Shown: one piece after another, positions 23,195 through 31,830 of the stretch
Numbering within the stretch: position 1 is the first letter of the stretch
Layout: every line of letters starts with the position of its first letter
NCBI GenBank assembly: GCA_023249105.1
Contig: JAHFDG010000039.1
Location: forward strand, 1-37,279
DNA: 37,279 bases
From: Candidatus Methanoperedens sp.
Lineage (GTDB): Archaea > Halobacteriota > Methanosarcinia > Methanosarcinales > Methanoperedenaceae
Reading direction: 5' to 3'
Made by a program: the position numbers and the translations under genes
Notes under the pieces: generated by a model
What the model was told of the DNA's origin: nothing
The model's input: the letters and a program-made list of their open reading frames with translations, nothing else
The model's database searches: none

Positions 23195-23728
23195 TCAACT
23201 TTTTCTACCATGCTTTTCGTAAAATATCATGTCCTTAATGTTTTTCCTGGAACTTTCATCGTGTTTGGGTGGGGTCATTTCAGGATATCCAACCGGGATA
23301 ACCGTCAATACGAAATGTGTCTTGGGCACATTCAGGAGTTCCCCCACCTTCTCTCGCTCAATACTTACCCAGCATGTCCCGATACCCAATTCCCATGCTG
23401 CAAGCATCATATTCTGCACTGCAATAGCAGCTGCGAACCTGGGTTCACCTATACTTTCGATCCACGAGAATTTTCCGTTAATATGCGGCACGATGACAGC
23501 GATTGCCATGGGCGCATTTTCGAGATAACCCGAATACCTTGCATATTTAGCAATGGATTTCAAGGTCTCTTTATCCTTGATTATTATGAATTCCCAGGGC
23601 TGCGTATTAAACGGGCTGGGCGCCCATCTTGCAGCTTCCAGTATCTTTAAAAGAATATCGTCAGGTATGATATCAGGTTTAAACTGGCGGACAGCGCGTC
23701 TGTTCCTGATTACTTCTAATACATACAT
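23195..23728 (-). CDS. Nitroreductase family FMN protein
   Basis: A 177-residue protein. Family motifs are VIRNRRAVRQFKPDIIPDD for FMN phosphate binding, ARWAPSPFNTQPWEFIII for the isoalloxazine, and WELGIGTCWV near residue 115. Such enzymes reduce quinones, nitro groups or other electrophiles with NAD(P)H; the physiological substrate is unknown. The gene precedes the TusA-like gene by 4 nt and is divergent from the histidine kinases, with a ~100-bp promoter spacer between them. Confidence 0.85.
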   Translation of the reverse strand: MYVLEVIRNRRAVRQFKPDIIPDDILLKILEAARWAPSPFNTQPWEFIIIKDKETLKSIAKYARYSGYLENAPMAIAVIVPHINGKFSWIESIGEPRFAAAIAVQNMMLAAWELGIGTCWVSIEREKVGELLNVPKTHFVLTVIPVGYPEMTPPKHDESSRKNIKDMIFYEKHGRKS

Positions 23729-23802
23729 ATTTTCCCTTGATTAAGCATGGGTTCATAGCAATTTAATTGTTTTGGTGTGATTGGGGAAAAGTTTTTGGGA
23801 GG

Positions 23803-23827
23803 GTATATATAATATATACTGGGGTAT
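23803..23827 (+). promoter_or_regulatory. Promoter of first histidine kinase
   Basis: A strong AT-only element TATATATAATATATACT lies at about 23804-23820, with an ATG at 23828. The spacing predicts a leaderless transcript. The motif is itself nearly palindromic. Confidence 0.35.
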
Positions 23828-25213
23828 ATGAAATATGAGGTGGGTGAATCATCCGTTTATTTGGGGGCAAGCAAGGTGAAGGATAAAGAAAAGCCAAAGC
23901 AGCAGCTCATAAATGAACTGGCGGAATTGCGCCAGCGAATTGCTGAACTGGAAAAATCAGAAAAGGGGCGCAGACGGGCAGATGAGATACTGCAGGTTTC
24001 CGAAATCCGTTATCGGCTGCTCTTTGAAACTGCCCAGGATGGAATATTACTATTAGATGCAGACACGGGTGATATAATTGACGTTAACCCATTCTTGGTA
24101 AATATGCTGGGCTATTCTCATGAAGAGCTTTTGGGAAAGAAACTCTGGGAAATCGGTCTTTTCAAAGACATTGCGGTAAGCAAAACTGCTTTTTTGGAAT
24201 TACAAGGTAATGAATATGTCCGTTATGATGATTTACCGCTTGAAACAAAGGACGGGCGAAGTATTGATGTGGAGTTTATCAGCAACGTATATCATGTTAA
24301 CCATACGAAAGTTATCCAATGCAACATCCGCGACATCACCGGGCATAGACGCTTAGAAGACGAGTTGAAGAAGTATCGCGAGCACCTTGAACAAGTAGTA
24401 GAGGAGCGCACAGCTGAACTAAAAGAAACCAATGAACTGCTTCAACAGGATATCATCGAGCGCAAGAAAGCAGAAGAAACACGCATTGAAAACGAGCGAC
24501 TTGCAGCCGCAGACAGAGCCAAGAGCGAGTTTTTAGCCAATATGAGCCATGAACTCCGCACCCCCCTGAATTCTTCCATCGGGTTTTCTGAACTTCTTAA
24601 ACAGGGCATAGCAGGAGAATTAAGCGAAAAACAGAAACATTTTGTGGATAATATTTTTACAAGCAATCAATTCCTGCTTACCCTCATCAATGATATTCTC
24701 GACTTAAGCAAGATAGAAGCCGGGAAAACAGAACTGGCGCCTGAGAAGATGTCAGTGCCCGTAACCATTAAAGAGACGCTTACTCTTATAAAAGAAAAGA
24801 CAATTAGACATAAAGTGCTCCTGAAAACGGAATTCGACCCTGGACTTGAGTATATAGAGGCTGACAAGCAGAGATTCAAGCAGATTCTTTTCAATTTACT
24901 CAGCAATGCTGTGAAATTCAGTAAGGAGGAGGGAGGGACTGTAACCATAAAAGCGAAAAAAGATGGGGACATGGCGAAGATTTCTGTTTCGGATACAGGT
25001 ATAGGAATTAAGGGAGAAAATATTGGCAGGCTTTTCCATAAGTTCGAGCAGCTTGAATCGGGAATCAGCCAGAAATACGGCGGTACTGGTCTTGGGCTTG
25101 CGATTACAAAACAGCTTGTGGAGCTGCATGGAGGAAAAATCTGGGCTGAGAGCAAGTTCGGGGAAGGGAGCACGTTTACCTTTACGCTGCCGATTGGGGC
25201 GAAAAAGGAGTAA
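23828..25213 (+). CDS. Soluble PAS-domain histidine kinase
   Basis: A 461-residue cytoplasmic kinase. A coiled-coil N-terminus (~20-55) leads to one PAS domain (~58-172: YRLLFETAQDGILLLDADTG), a second coiled coil, and HisKA with the phosphoacceptor His241 in ANMSHELRTPLN. HATPase_c carries the N box LSNAVKFSKEEG, the G1 box DTGIGIKGE and the G2 box GTGLGLAI. No membrane helix is seen. The transmitter half is closely similar to that of the adjacent 1026-residue kinase, suggesting tandem duplication. It lies 3 nt upstream of that kinase, in one operon with a response regulator. Confidence 0.92.
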   Translation: MKYEVGESSVYLGASKVKDKEKPKQQLINELAELRQRIAELEKSEKGRRRADEILQVSEIRYRLLFETAQDGILLLDADTGDIIDVNPFLVNMLGYSHEELLGKKLWEIGLFKDIAVSKTAFLELQGNEYVRYDDLPLETKDGRSIDVEFISNVYHVNHTKVIQCNIRDITGHRRLEDELKKYREHLEQVVEERTAELKETNELLQQDIIERKKAEETRIENERLAAADRAKSEFLANMSHELRTPLNSSIGFSELLKQGIAGELSEKQKHFVDNIFTSNQFLLTLINDILDLSKIEAGKTELAPEKMSVPVTIKETLTLIKEKTIRHKVLLKTEFDPGLEYIEADKQRFKQILFNLLSNAVKFSKEEGGTVTIKAKKDGDMAKISVSDTGIGIKGENIGRLFHKFEQLESGISQKYGGTGLGLAITKQLVELHGGKIWAESKFGEGSTFTFTLPIGAKKE

Positions 25214-25216
25214 AGA

Positions 25217-28200
25217 ATGAAATTAATTAATAAATTAACCCTCGGGCATTTGATAGTCGGCCTGTTTGTCATAGTTGTTGCTCTAGTCGGAATGGAAACA
25301 ATAAATAATATTGACTTCACATTTAACGAGATTTCGGAGCAAACCCTGCCCGTTATTGAAGCTCTTGAAGATGTGAGAGCAGCGGGTCTGAAAATAGGAG
25401 GCTCTACCAGCGAATTCGCATACCTGAGAGCAGAAAGTAAATCCAATTTAACCGGATTGGATATAGAAAAAGAAAATATAATATTAGCTCGACAACAATA
25501 TGATTTCGCAATTTCGCAATATGAAGAACTGGTAAATAACTTTTTTCCCGATGAGAAGGCTCTGTTAGAGAGTGTAAAAAAAAGTGGAAGAAAACTTCAA
25601 AATACGAGCAATGAATTAATTACACTAGAGGAACGGGGTGTCTCCAGCGAAATAGTCGTAGAAAAGTGGGGAGAATTCGAAGCGGCTGAGCAGGAATTCC
25701 TTAAAGCTATAGATGGCGTCATCGCACACGAATCTGAAGAAACTGCACAAAGAAAACAAAATGTAGAGCGTGCGATTGCAACATCCATTAAAACTATCTT
25801 AATTGTTGGTTTGTTGACCTTTACCATAGCGATTGTGCTTGGCGCGCGTATTTCAAAATCCATTTCAGACCCGATAACAAAATTGAAGAATGCAGCTATA
25901 GACCTGGGGAAGGGTAAACTGGATACAAGAGTGGATATAAAATCCAGGGATGAGGTGGGCGTTTTAGCCGCCTGCTTTAACCTGATGGCAGAGAAACTGG
26001 GGCAGGGCATCGAGGAGCGCAAGAAAGCTCTGGAAGTGCTAAGGGAAAGCGAGGAAAAATTCAGGCTGGTCTTTGAGAATGCCAGGGATGCTGTCTTCTG
26101 GGCAGACCCTGAGACGGGTTTGATTGTCAGGTGTAATAAAGCCGCGGAAAACCTGCTGGAGAAGGAAAACCGGGAAATTGTAGGACATAACCAATCCACG
26201 CTGCATCCACCTGAAAAGGCGGAATATTATGCCAGTGTGTTCAAAAGACACATACAACAGAAAGGGAGTGTGGATGAGGAAGCTGAGGTCATAACCAAAT
26301 CGGGGAAAATAAAGCCAGTCCAAATCTCGGCGTCTGTGACCATAGTCAGAGAAAAACCAATAATTCAGGGAATATTCCGCGACATCACAGAGCGCAAACT
26401 GGCAGAGAACGCGCTGAAAGAGAGCGAGGAAAAGTTCCGCTCAATAGCAGTTGGGGCATTAGATGCTATCATTTCAATGGATGAGCAGGGAAGAATTTAT
26501 TATTTGAATCCGGCCGGGGAAAGAATATTTGGATACGCAGCGGAAGAAGTGATAGGCAAAGAATTGCATACTTTTCTGGTTCCTGAGAAATATCATGATG
26601 CTTACAAAAAAGGGTTTGATAGTTTTAAGGCTACAGGCAAAGGGCGATTCATTGGACAGATTATTGAAATTTCCGCTCTTAGAAAGGACGGTACCGAATT
26701 CCCTGTCGAGATGTCCATTTCAGCCTTGCAAATTCAGGAAAAATGGCATGCTGTGGGGATAATTCGCGACATAACAGAGCGCAAGCGTGCTGAGGAGGCA
26801 TTGAAAGAAAGCGAGAAGCGCTTCCGGGCGGCGTTTGATTTTTCCGGCGTGGGCATGGCGCTCGTGTCTCCCGATGGCTGTTGGCTGCGCGTCAACAATA
26901 ACCTTTGTAAAATTGTCGGCTATTCCGAAGATGAATTGCTTAAAACAACATTCCAGGCGATTACCCATCCCGACGATTTGCCCAAAAACATAGAGGCACA
27001 GAAGCAGCTCCTTGCAGGAAAAATTCAATATACACAGACCGAAAAACGGTATAAGCATCACGACGGCCATTACGTCTGGGTCCTGATGACGACGAGCCTG
27101 ATACGCTCCGAGCAGGGCAAACCGCTTTATTTCGTTACTCAGGTCGTGGACATCAACGAGCGCAAGCGTGCTGGGGAAGCATTGAGATACAGCGAGGAAC
27201 GCTACCGCCGTCTTGTGGATATGTCTCCCTACGGAATCGCTATCCACAGCGAAGGTAAATTTGTGTTTATGAACCAGGCTGGAGCCAGAATTCTTGGCGC
27301 CGCAAACCCTGAAGAGCTCATAGGAATACCTGTGCTTCAAATTATCCACCCGGATTATCGTGAGCTCGTCAAAGAACGAATTCGCATGCAAGAGGAAGGA
27401 AAGGCAGCGCCGCTGATAGAAGAAAAGTTCCTCCGGCTCGACGGCACTTCCGTGGATGTCGAGTTAATTTCAATTCCTTTTATCTATAAGGGCAAATTGG
27501 CGATGTACGGTGTTTTCCTGGATATCACGGAGCGCAAGAAGATAGAGGAACTGCGCCTCGAAAACGGGCGACTCGCATATGCAAACCAGGCAAAATCAGA
27601 GTTTCTTGCAGTCATGAGCCATGAGCTCCGTACCCCGTTGAATGCAGTTATCGGTTTCTCTGAATTACTAAAGCAGGGAAATGCCGGGGAATTGAATGAA
27701 AAGCAGGGGCACTATGTCGATAATGTCCTGGTAAGCGGTAAACACCTGCTTGCTCAGATCAACGATATCCTTGACATTGTCAGGATAGAAGCGGGAAAAA
27801 TGGACCTGGTCATAGAGAAGATTTCCGTGCCTGAAGTCATTAATGAGGCCGTAGCTTTCCTAAAAGAAAATGCAGCAAAGCATAATGTAATTCTCAAAAA
27901 AGATTTTGACCCCGGGCTTGATATTATAGAAGCTGACCGCACCAAATTCAGGCAAATCCTGAATAACCTGCTTGATAACGCTGTGAAGTTCAGCAAGCCG
28001 GAAGGGGGAACAGTGACCATAACAACTAAAAAATCAGAAGATATGGCGAAAATTTCGGTATCGGATACGGGCATAGGAATCAAAGAAAAAGATATGGGGA
28101 AATTATTCACAAAGTTCCAGCAACTCGGTTCGGGAATTTCCAGAAATTACGGCGGCGCAGGGCTTGGACTTGCTATTTCAAAGCAGTTTGTGGAGCTGCA

Positions 28201-28297
28201 CGGTGGTAAAATCTGGGCCGAGAGCAAGTTTGGGGAGGGGAGTACATTTACGTTTATACTGCCGATAGAGGCAAAGAAGAGGGGGAAAAATAAATGA
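25217..28297 (+). CDS. Membrane sensor histidine kinase with HAMP and four PAS domains
   Basis: A 1026-residue hybrid-free kinase. The first membrane helix is residues ~8-28. A helical extracellular sensor (~29-188, four-helix-bundle type) follows, then a second helix (~190-212), a HAMP domain (~213-265) and four PAS domains (~275-395, 400-522, 525-650 and 655-780). Linkers repeat the RDITERK motif (IFRDITERKLAENA, IIRDITERKRAEEA, VDINERKRAGEA, LDITERKKIEEL). HisKA has SHELRTPLN near residue 805, and HATPase_c is C-terminal. The transmitter resembles the preceding kinase. The stop overlaps the response regulator start by 4 nt, indicating a cognate pair. Confidence 0.93.
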   Translation: MKLINKLTLGHLIVGLFVIVVALVGMETINNIDFTFNEISEQTLPVIEALEDVRAAGLKIGGSTSEFAYLRAESKSNLTGLDIEKENIILARQQYDFAISQYEELVNNFFPDEKALLESVKKSGRKLQNTSNELITLEERGVSSEIVVEKWGEFEAAEQEFLKAIDGVIAHESEETAQRKQNVERAIATSIKTILIVGLLTFTIAIVLGARISKSISDPITKLKNAAIDLGKGKLDTRVDIKSRDEVGVLAACFNLMAEKLGQGIEERKKALEVLRESEEKFRLVFENARDAVFWADPETGLIVRCNKAAENLLEKENREIVGHNQSTLHPPEKAEYYASVFKRHIQQKGSVDEEAEVITKSGKIKPVQISASVTIVREKPIIQGIFRDITERKLAENALKESEEKFRSIAVGALDAIISMDEQGRIYYLNPAGERIFGYAAEEVIGKELHTFLVPEKYHDAYKKGFDSFKATGKGRFIGQIIEISALRKDGTEFPVEMSISALQIQEKWHAVGIIRDITERKRAEEALKESEKRFRAAFDFSGVGMALVSPDGCWLRVNNNLCKIVGYSEDELLKTTFQAITHPDDLPKNIEAQKQLLAGKIQYTQTEKRYKHHDGHYVWVLMTTSLIRSEQGKPLYFVTQVVDINERKRAGEALRYSEERYRRLVDMSPYGIAIHSEGKFVFMNQAGARILGAANPEELIGIPVLQIIHPDYRELVKERIRMQEEGKAAPLIEEKFLRLDGTSVDVELISIPFIYKGKLAMYGVFLDITERKKIEELRLENGRLAYANQAKSEFLAVMSHELRTPLNAVIGFSELLKQGNAGELNEKQGHYVDNVLVSGKHLLAQINDILDIVRIEAGKMDLVIEKISVPEVINEAVAFLKENAAKHNVILKKDFDPGLDIIEADRTKFRQILNNLLDNAVKFSKPEGGTVTITTKKSEDMAKISVSDTGIGIKEKDMGKLFTKFQQLGSGISRNYGGAGLGLAISKQFVELHGGKIWAESKFGEGSTFTFILPIEAKKRGKNK

Positions 28298-28656
28298 CAA
28301 AAGTGCTTGTAGTGGAAGATGAACCCCTCAGCATGGAGCTTGTAGTTGAGATGGTCACAGCGTGCGGCTTTACTGCTGAAACAGCTTTGAATGGAGAAGA
28401 AGCTGTTAAGAAAGCGCAAATCGAGGTTTATGACCTGATAGTAATGGATATTGAACTTCCGGGCATGGACGGCGCTGCTGCGGCTAAGATTATCAAAAGA
28501 AAACCCGGTTATGAAAATACGCCTGTAATCGCTTTAACTGCATACGCAATGAAGGAAGACCGGGCGCGATTCCTCGCTCAGGGGTTTAATGAGTATTTTC
28601 CAAAGCCGGTAAATGTAGCAGAGTTCATGAAAATGTTGAAGAAATACAGGAAATAG
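28294..28656 (+). CDS. Single-domain response regulator (CheY-like)
   Basis: A 120-residue receiver domain only. The acidic pocket is VVEDEP (D9), the phosphoacceptor is Asp52 in LIVMDIELPGMDG, the switch Thr81 lies in IALTAYAMKED, and Lys103 in YFPKPVN. There is no output domain, so it must act by protein-protein interaction or phosphorelay; archaeal two-component systems often use such regulators. The start overlaps the kinase stop as ATGA. Confidence 0.92.
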   Translation: MTKVLVVEDEPLSMELVVEMVTACGFTAETALNGEEAVKKAQIEVYDLIVMDIELPGMDGAAAAKIIKRKPGYENTPVIALTAYAMKEDRARFLAQGFNEYFPKPVNVAEFMKMLKKYRK

Positions 28657-28831
28657 CAGCGAGTCTGCGAATATAGCCAAAAACTAAACAATTTAAACTA
28701 CCTTCGCGGCTTTTCGGTGGATAAAATCGCACACAGCAAAGGCGCCAAGAACGCGAAGTTTCATATCATATGTTTAAAATATTAGGTTCTTAACTATAAA
28801 TCAAAATAAAAAACTCAAACAAATCTGCGGT
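28657..28831. repeat. Intergenic spacer with a common intergenic repeat motif
   Basis: No ORF is supported here. On the plus strand GCAAAGGCGCCAAGAACGCG (28738-28757, followed by AAG) resembles the short intergenic phrase of spaced AAGNCGC-type triplets seen in many bacterial and archaeal genomes. Around it are GCGGCTTTTCGGTGG and an AT-rich tail. It separates convergent genes (response regulator and dapB), so it may also serve transcription ends. The resemblance is from memory of such repeats and unverified. Confidence 0.35.
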
Positions 28832-29626
28832 TTATTTTATCCCCAGCACATCAGCCATCTCATATAAACCGGGCTGCTCAGAACAAACCCACACAGCCGC
28901 CCTCACAGCCCCTTTTGCAAAAGCCTGCCTGCTGTGCGCCTGGTGCTTGATTTCGATGCGCTCACCGTCGCCTGCGAATAATACCGTATGGTCGCCAACA
29001 ATATCGCCTCCTCGCACTGCATGGATGCCGATTTCCTTATGGCGCGGCGAAAGCCCGTGCCTGCCGTAAATAAGCTCTTTTCCACCAAGCGTTTTTGAAA
29101 TAACTTCCGCGGCTTTCACGGCTGTACCGCTTGGTGCATCCTTTTTCTGGTTATGGTGGGCTTCAATAATTTCAATATCATAATCCGAAAGGCTCTTTGC
29201 AGCCTCGGCAAGCAGACCCCAGAAAACGTTCACTCCAATGGAAAAGTTAGGTGAAATGACTGCCGCAACGCCATTTTCCGAAATTGCCTTTTTCATGAGC
29301 GCTTTCTGTTCAGGGGTGAAACCCGTAGTTCCCACAACCAGATTAACTTTCTTGGTCGCGCATGCGATTACGTTCTTCACGGCTGCATTAGCTATTGTAA
29401 AATCAATAAGAACATCGGGTTTTGACCTCTCAAGAGCAGCATCGATGAGATTGGCATCATCAACTGGAACATTAAACTTACCAGCCCTCATTACCTCGCC
29501 AATATCCTTGCCAATATTGGTAACATCTATTGCACAAACAAGTTTTAAGTCATTGGATTTCAGGATATTTTCGATAATAAGCCCGCCCATTCTCCCGCAG
29601 GCGCCCGTGACTGCTACTTTTATCAT
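28832..29626 (-). CDS. dapB: 4-hydroxy-tetrahydrodipicolinate reductase
   Basis: A 264-residue protein. The N-terminal dinucleotide motif is VAVTGACGRMGGLI. The substrate motif EAHHNQKKDAPSGTAVKAAE sits near residues 157-176, with the catalytic His pair and Lys. It reduces the DapA product in lysine/diaminopimelate synthesis. The ATG at 29626 overlaps the TGA of a 27-codon leader ORF, and its first base is in the stem of the last leader hairpin. It is downstream of dapA and rps17e in one operon. Confidence 0.94.
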   Translation of the reverse strand: MIKVAVTGACGRMGGLIIENILKSNDLKLVCAIDVTNIGKDIGEVMRAGKFNVPVDDANLIDAALERSKPDVLIDFTIANAAVKNVIACATKKVNLVVGTTGFTPEQKALMKKAISENGVAAVISPNFSIGVNVFWGLLAEAAKSLSDYDIEIIEAHHNQKKDAPSGTAVKAAEVISKTLGGKELIYGRHGLSPRHKEIGIHAVRGGDIVGDHTVLFAGDGERIEIKHQAHSRQAFAKGAVRAAVWVCSEQPGLYEMADVLGIK

Positions 29627-29706
29627 AAAGGGTTACGCCCCTTTAGGACGTATAGGGGATATTTCATATCCCCTTCTTTTGATAAAACTTTTCCAAAGTT
29701 TTTCAT
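29623..29706 (-). CDS. 27-codon leader ORF overlapping the dapB start
   Basis: The ORF begins at ATG 29706, 7 nt after the dapA stop, and ends with a TGA at 29625-29623 that overlaps the dapB ATG as ATGA. The peptide is MKNFGKVLSKEGDMKYPLYV followed by LKGRNPL. The chain dapA-leader ORF-dapB is thus contiguous for ribosomes. The nucleotide sequence resembles the argH leader, but a 1-nt difference near the start shifts the frame, so the first 13 residues differ. Conservation is at DNA/RNA level more than peptide level. Expression is unproven. Confidence 0.45.
   Translation of the reverse strand: MKNFGKVLSKEGDMKYPLYVLKGRNPL
29626..29702 (-). promoter_or_regulatory. dapB leader: Three-hairpin leader element before dapB
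   Basis: Perfect stem-loops on the minus-strand RNA. 29702-29684: 8 bp AAAACTTT/AAAGTTTT, loop GGA. 29674-29654: 9 bp AGGGGATAT/ATATCCCCT, loop GAA. 29645-29626: 7 bp TAAAGGG/CCCTTTA, loop GCGTAA, ending on the A of the dapB ATG. The block 29670-29691 is identical over 22 nt to 17749-17770 in front of argH. After the second hairpin both copies read CCCCTATAC, and both end CTTTATGA. The stem sequences of hairpin 2 differ between copies while pairing is kept, as expected for a selected structure. Confidence 0.6.
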
Positions 29707-29713
29707 AAAAAAT

Positions 29714-30592
29714 TCACTTCTTTATCAGATGAAGGTCGTTCAACGCTGCTTTTAGCTTTCTCTCATTATCTTCACTCATTCGTGCAAGCGGAAGCCGAAG
29801 GTCCCCGGCGGGAAGTCCAATAAGTTCGACCGCCTTTTTAATCGGGATAGGATTTGTCTCCAAAAATACGGCGCGTATGAGTGGTGCTAAGGCGAGATGC
29901 AGCCTTCTTGCTTCATCCATATCTCCTCTCTGGAACGCTTCAACCATGGAAACTGTGAGTTTCGGGGCGACATTAGCGACAACAGAAATTACACCCACAC
30001 CGCCAATAGCCATGATGGGAAGCGTTAATCCATCATCGCCTGAGAAAACCACAAAATCCTCATCCTGCGTCATCTCGATAATACGTGTAACCTGGTCAAG
30101 ATTGCCGCTTGCTTCTTTTATCCCGATAATATTGCTTTCTTTTGCAAGTTCAGCGACAAGCTCAGGTTTGAGATTGATACCCGTCCGCGAAGGGACATTA
30201 TATACAATCATTGGTATGTCAACCTCGTTTGCAATCTTCTTAAAATGAGCAAGCATCCCGCGGTCGTTGGGCTTGTTATAATAAGGTGTTATTAATAGAG
30301 CGGCATCGGCTCCTGCATCTTTGGCGAATCTTGTAAGCTCTATAGCCTCGGTCGTGTTATTCGAGCCTGTGCCGGCTACGACAGGAACTGTCGAGCATTC
30401 AACCGCAATTTCAATGACCTGTTCATGTTCCTTGATAGAAAGGGTTGCCGATTCGCCGGTCGTCCCGCATGGAACGATGCCCGAAACGCCGTTTTCAATT
30501 AAAAATCCGATATTCTGCTTAAGGCCCTGTTTATCTATCTTATTATCCTTTGTGAAAGGAGTAATAAGGGCAGGCAGAACACCATTCATCAT
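29714..30592 (-). CDS. dapA: 4-hydroxy-tetrahydrodipicolinate synthase
   Basis: A 292-residue TIM-barrel aldolase. Active-site residues are Thr44-Thr45 in PCGTTGESATLS, Tyr131 in IVYNVPSRTGIN, and the Schiff-base Lys159 in GIKEASGNLDQ. It condenses pyruvate with aspartate semialdehyde. The start could be ATG 30592 or the next codon at 30589. It follows rps17e by 5 nt and precedes the dapB leader ORF by 7 nt. Confidence 0.95.
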   Translation of the reverse strand: MMNGVLPALITPFTKDNKIDKQGLKQNIGFLIENGVSGIVPCGTTGESATLSIKEHEQVIEIAVECSTVPVVAGTGSNNTTEAIELTRFAKDAGADAALLITPYYNKPNDRGMLAHFKKIANEVDIPMIVYNVPSRTGINLKPELVAELAKESNIIGIKEASGNLDQVTRIIEMTQDEDFVVFSGDDGLTLPIMAIGGVGVISVVANVAPKLTVSMVEAFQRGDMDEARRLHLALAPLIRAVFLETNPIPIKKAVELIGLPAGDLRLPLARMSEDNERKLKAALNDLHLIKK

Positions 30593-30597
30593 ATTTT

Positions 30598-30798
30598 CTA
30601 TCTCTTTCGGATAGCCCTTACTCTTATCTGACGTACTATGTATCCTGCTACGCGATTTCTGATACCCTTGCTCTCAATATTGGTATATCTTGTAACGTAC
30701 TCCTTATTCTGTGCGAAGTCTGTGGTGAAGACATCGCTATGCTCTTCAAGTAAGAGGGCTGCCAATGATTTTATGTATCCGGGTCTAATATTTCCCAT
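30598..30798 (-). CDS. rps17e: 30S ribosomal protein S17e
   Basis: A 66-residue basic protein matching the archaeal/eukaryotic S17e family: [20 protein letters not shown] at the N-terminus, then [12 protein letters not shown] and the conserved [23 protein letters not shown] ribosome site precedes the ATG. It heads the rps17e-dapA-dapB operon, an arrangement also known in Methanosarcinales, tying lysine synthesis to a ribosomal-protein promoter. Confidence 0.93.
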   Translation of the reverse strand: MGNIRPGYIKSLAALLLEEHSDVFTTDFAQNKEYVTRYTNIESKGIRNRVAGYIVRQIRVRAIRKR

Positions 30799-30930
30799 AA
30801 TTTATCTCCATTTTTCCTGTGCATACAACTCCATTATTCATATAGGTTTCTGGGAATATACAGGGAATATACGGAGACTCCATACACATAAAACCACAGA
30901 TTTATTCTATTTGAAGCCTATCTGGTTATA

Positions 30931-31716
30931 ATGAAAAAAATTCTTGTAACCAACGACGACGGGGTATATTCAACAGGACTTAAAGCCGCTTATGATAGCG
31001 TGAGCGACCTTGGAGAAGTGACGGTGGTTGCGCCTTCAACACAGAAAAGCGGCGTGGGGCGCGGAATATCTATCTTTGAGCCGCTTCGCGTATCGTTTGC
31101 AAGCGTAAACGGTTTCAGGGCGTATGCAGTGGCAGGAACCCCTACGGATTCAGTCATCATCGGGTTATTCACGATAATGAAAGAGAAGCCTGACCTTGTG
31201 CTTTCAGGTTTCAATGTGGGTGAGAACATCAGTACTGATACGGTAACAACGAGCGGTACCATCGGGGCGGCGCTTGAAGCTGCAAGCTATGGCATTCCCG
31301 CAATTGCCGCATCCATACAGGTAATTGATGAAGGGGATAAGTTCGACGACCACCGCGCATATATTTATGACTTTGAAGTTGGAATAAAAATCGTGAACGG
31401 AATAGCCAGGAAGGTTATGAGCAAAGGGCTTCCTGATGGTGTGGATTTGCTCAATGTCAATATACCGCGGCATGCGACCATGGATACCGAGATAGATGTT
31501 ACGAGGCTTGCAAAAAAGATATTCATAACTGGCGTGGAAGAGCGCCATGACCCGAGGGGCAGGCCGTACTACTGGATAAACGGGGATTTGATAAGGGATG
31601 CCGAGGAGGGGACTGATGTCAGGGCTGTCATGAAAAAAGGTCATATCTCTGTAACGCCGCTGTCTCTTGATTCTACTGCAAGGGTGGATTTCAGGGAGAT
31701 TGATGCATTATTGTAA
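30931..31716 (+). CDS. surE: 5'/3'-nucleotidase SurE
   Basis: A 261-residue protein. The metal-binding N-terminus is ILVTNDDGVYSTGL (Asp-Asp). Also present are APSTQKSGVGRGIS, GTPTDSVIIG and the FNVGENISTDTVTTSGTIGAA motif near residues 92-112. SurE dephosphorylates nucleoside monophosphates in a divalent-metal-dependent way. A TATA-like TTTATTC lies ~26-30 nt before the ATG, so the mRNA is probably leaderless. It is divergent from rps17e, and the intervening spacer holds a small tandem GGGAATATAC duplication. Confidence 0.93.
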   Translation: MKKILVTNDDGVYSTGLKAAYDSVSDLGEVTVVAPSTQKSGVGRGISIFEPLRVSFASVNGFRAYAVAGTPTDSVIIGLFTIMKEKPDLVLSGFNVGENISTDTVTTSGTIGAALEAASYGIPAIAASIQVIDEGDKFDDHRAYIYDFEVGIKIVNGIARKVMSKGLPDGVDLLNVNIPRHATMDTEIDVTRLAKKIFITGVEERHDPRGRPYYWINGDLIRDAEEGTDVRAVMKKGHISVTPLSLDSTARVDFREIDALL

Positions 31717-31830
31717 GAAGCGAAACAATGGCCTTATCGGCGAGCTTGAAAAACTCGTAAAACCCGAACGATAATATGCCTGCTCAATGTTACTGCAGGT
31801 TTTGCACCCTGTCAGGAAATCGAAATATAG

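Noticed and set aside
24667-25446. 259-codon minus-strand frame across the kinase junction
   Set aside because: Antisense to two histidine kinases with intact motifs; composition is shadow-like, with no recognisable domain.
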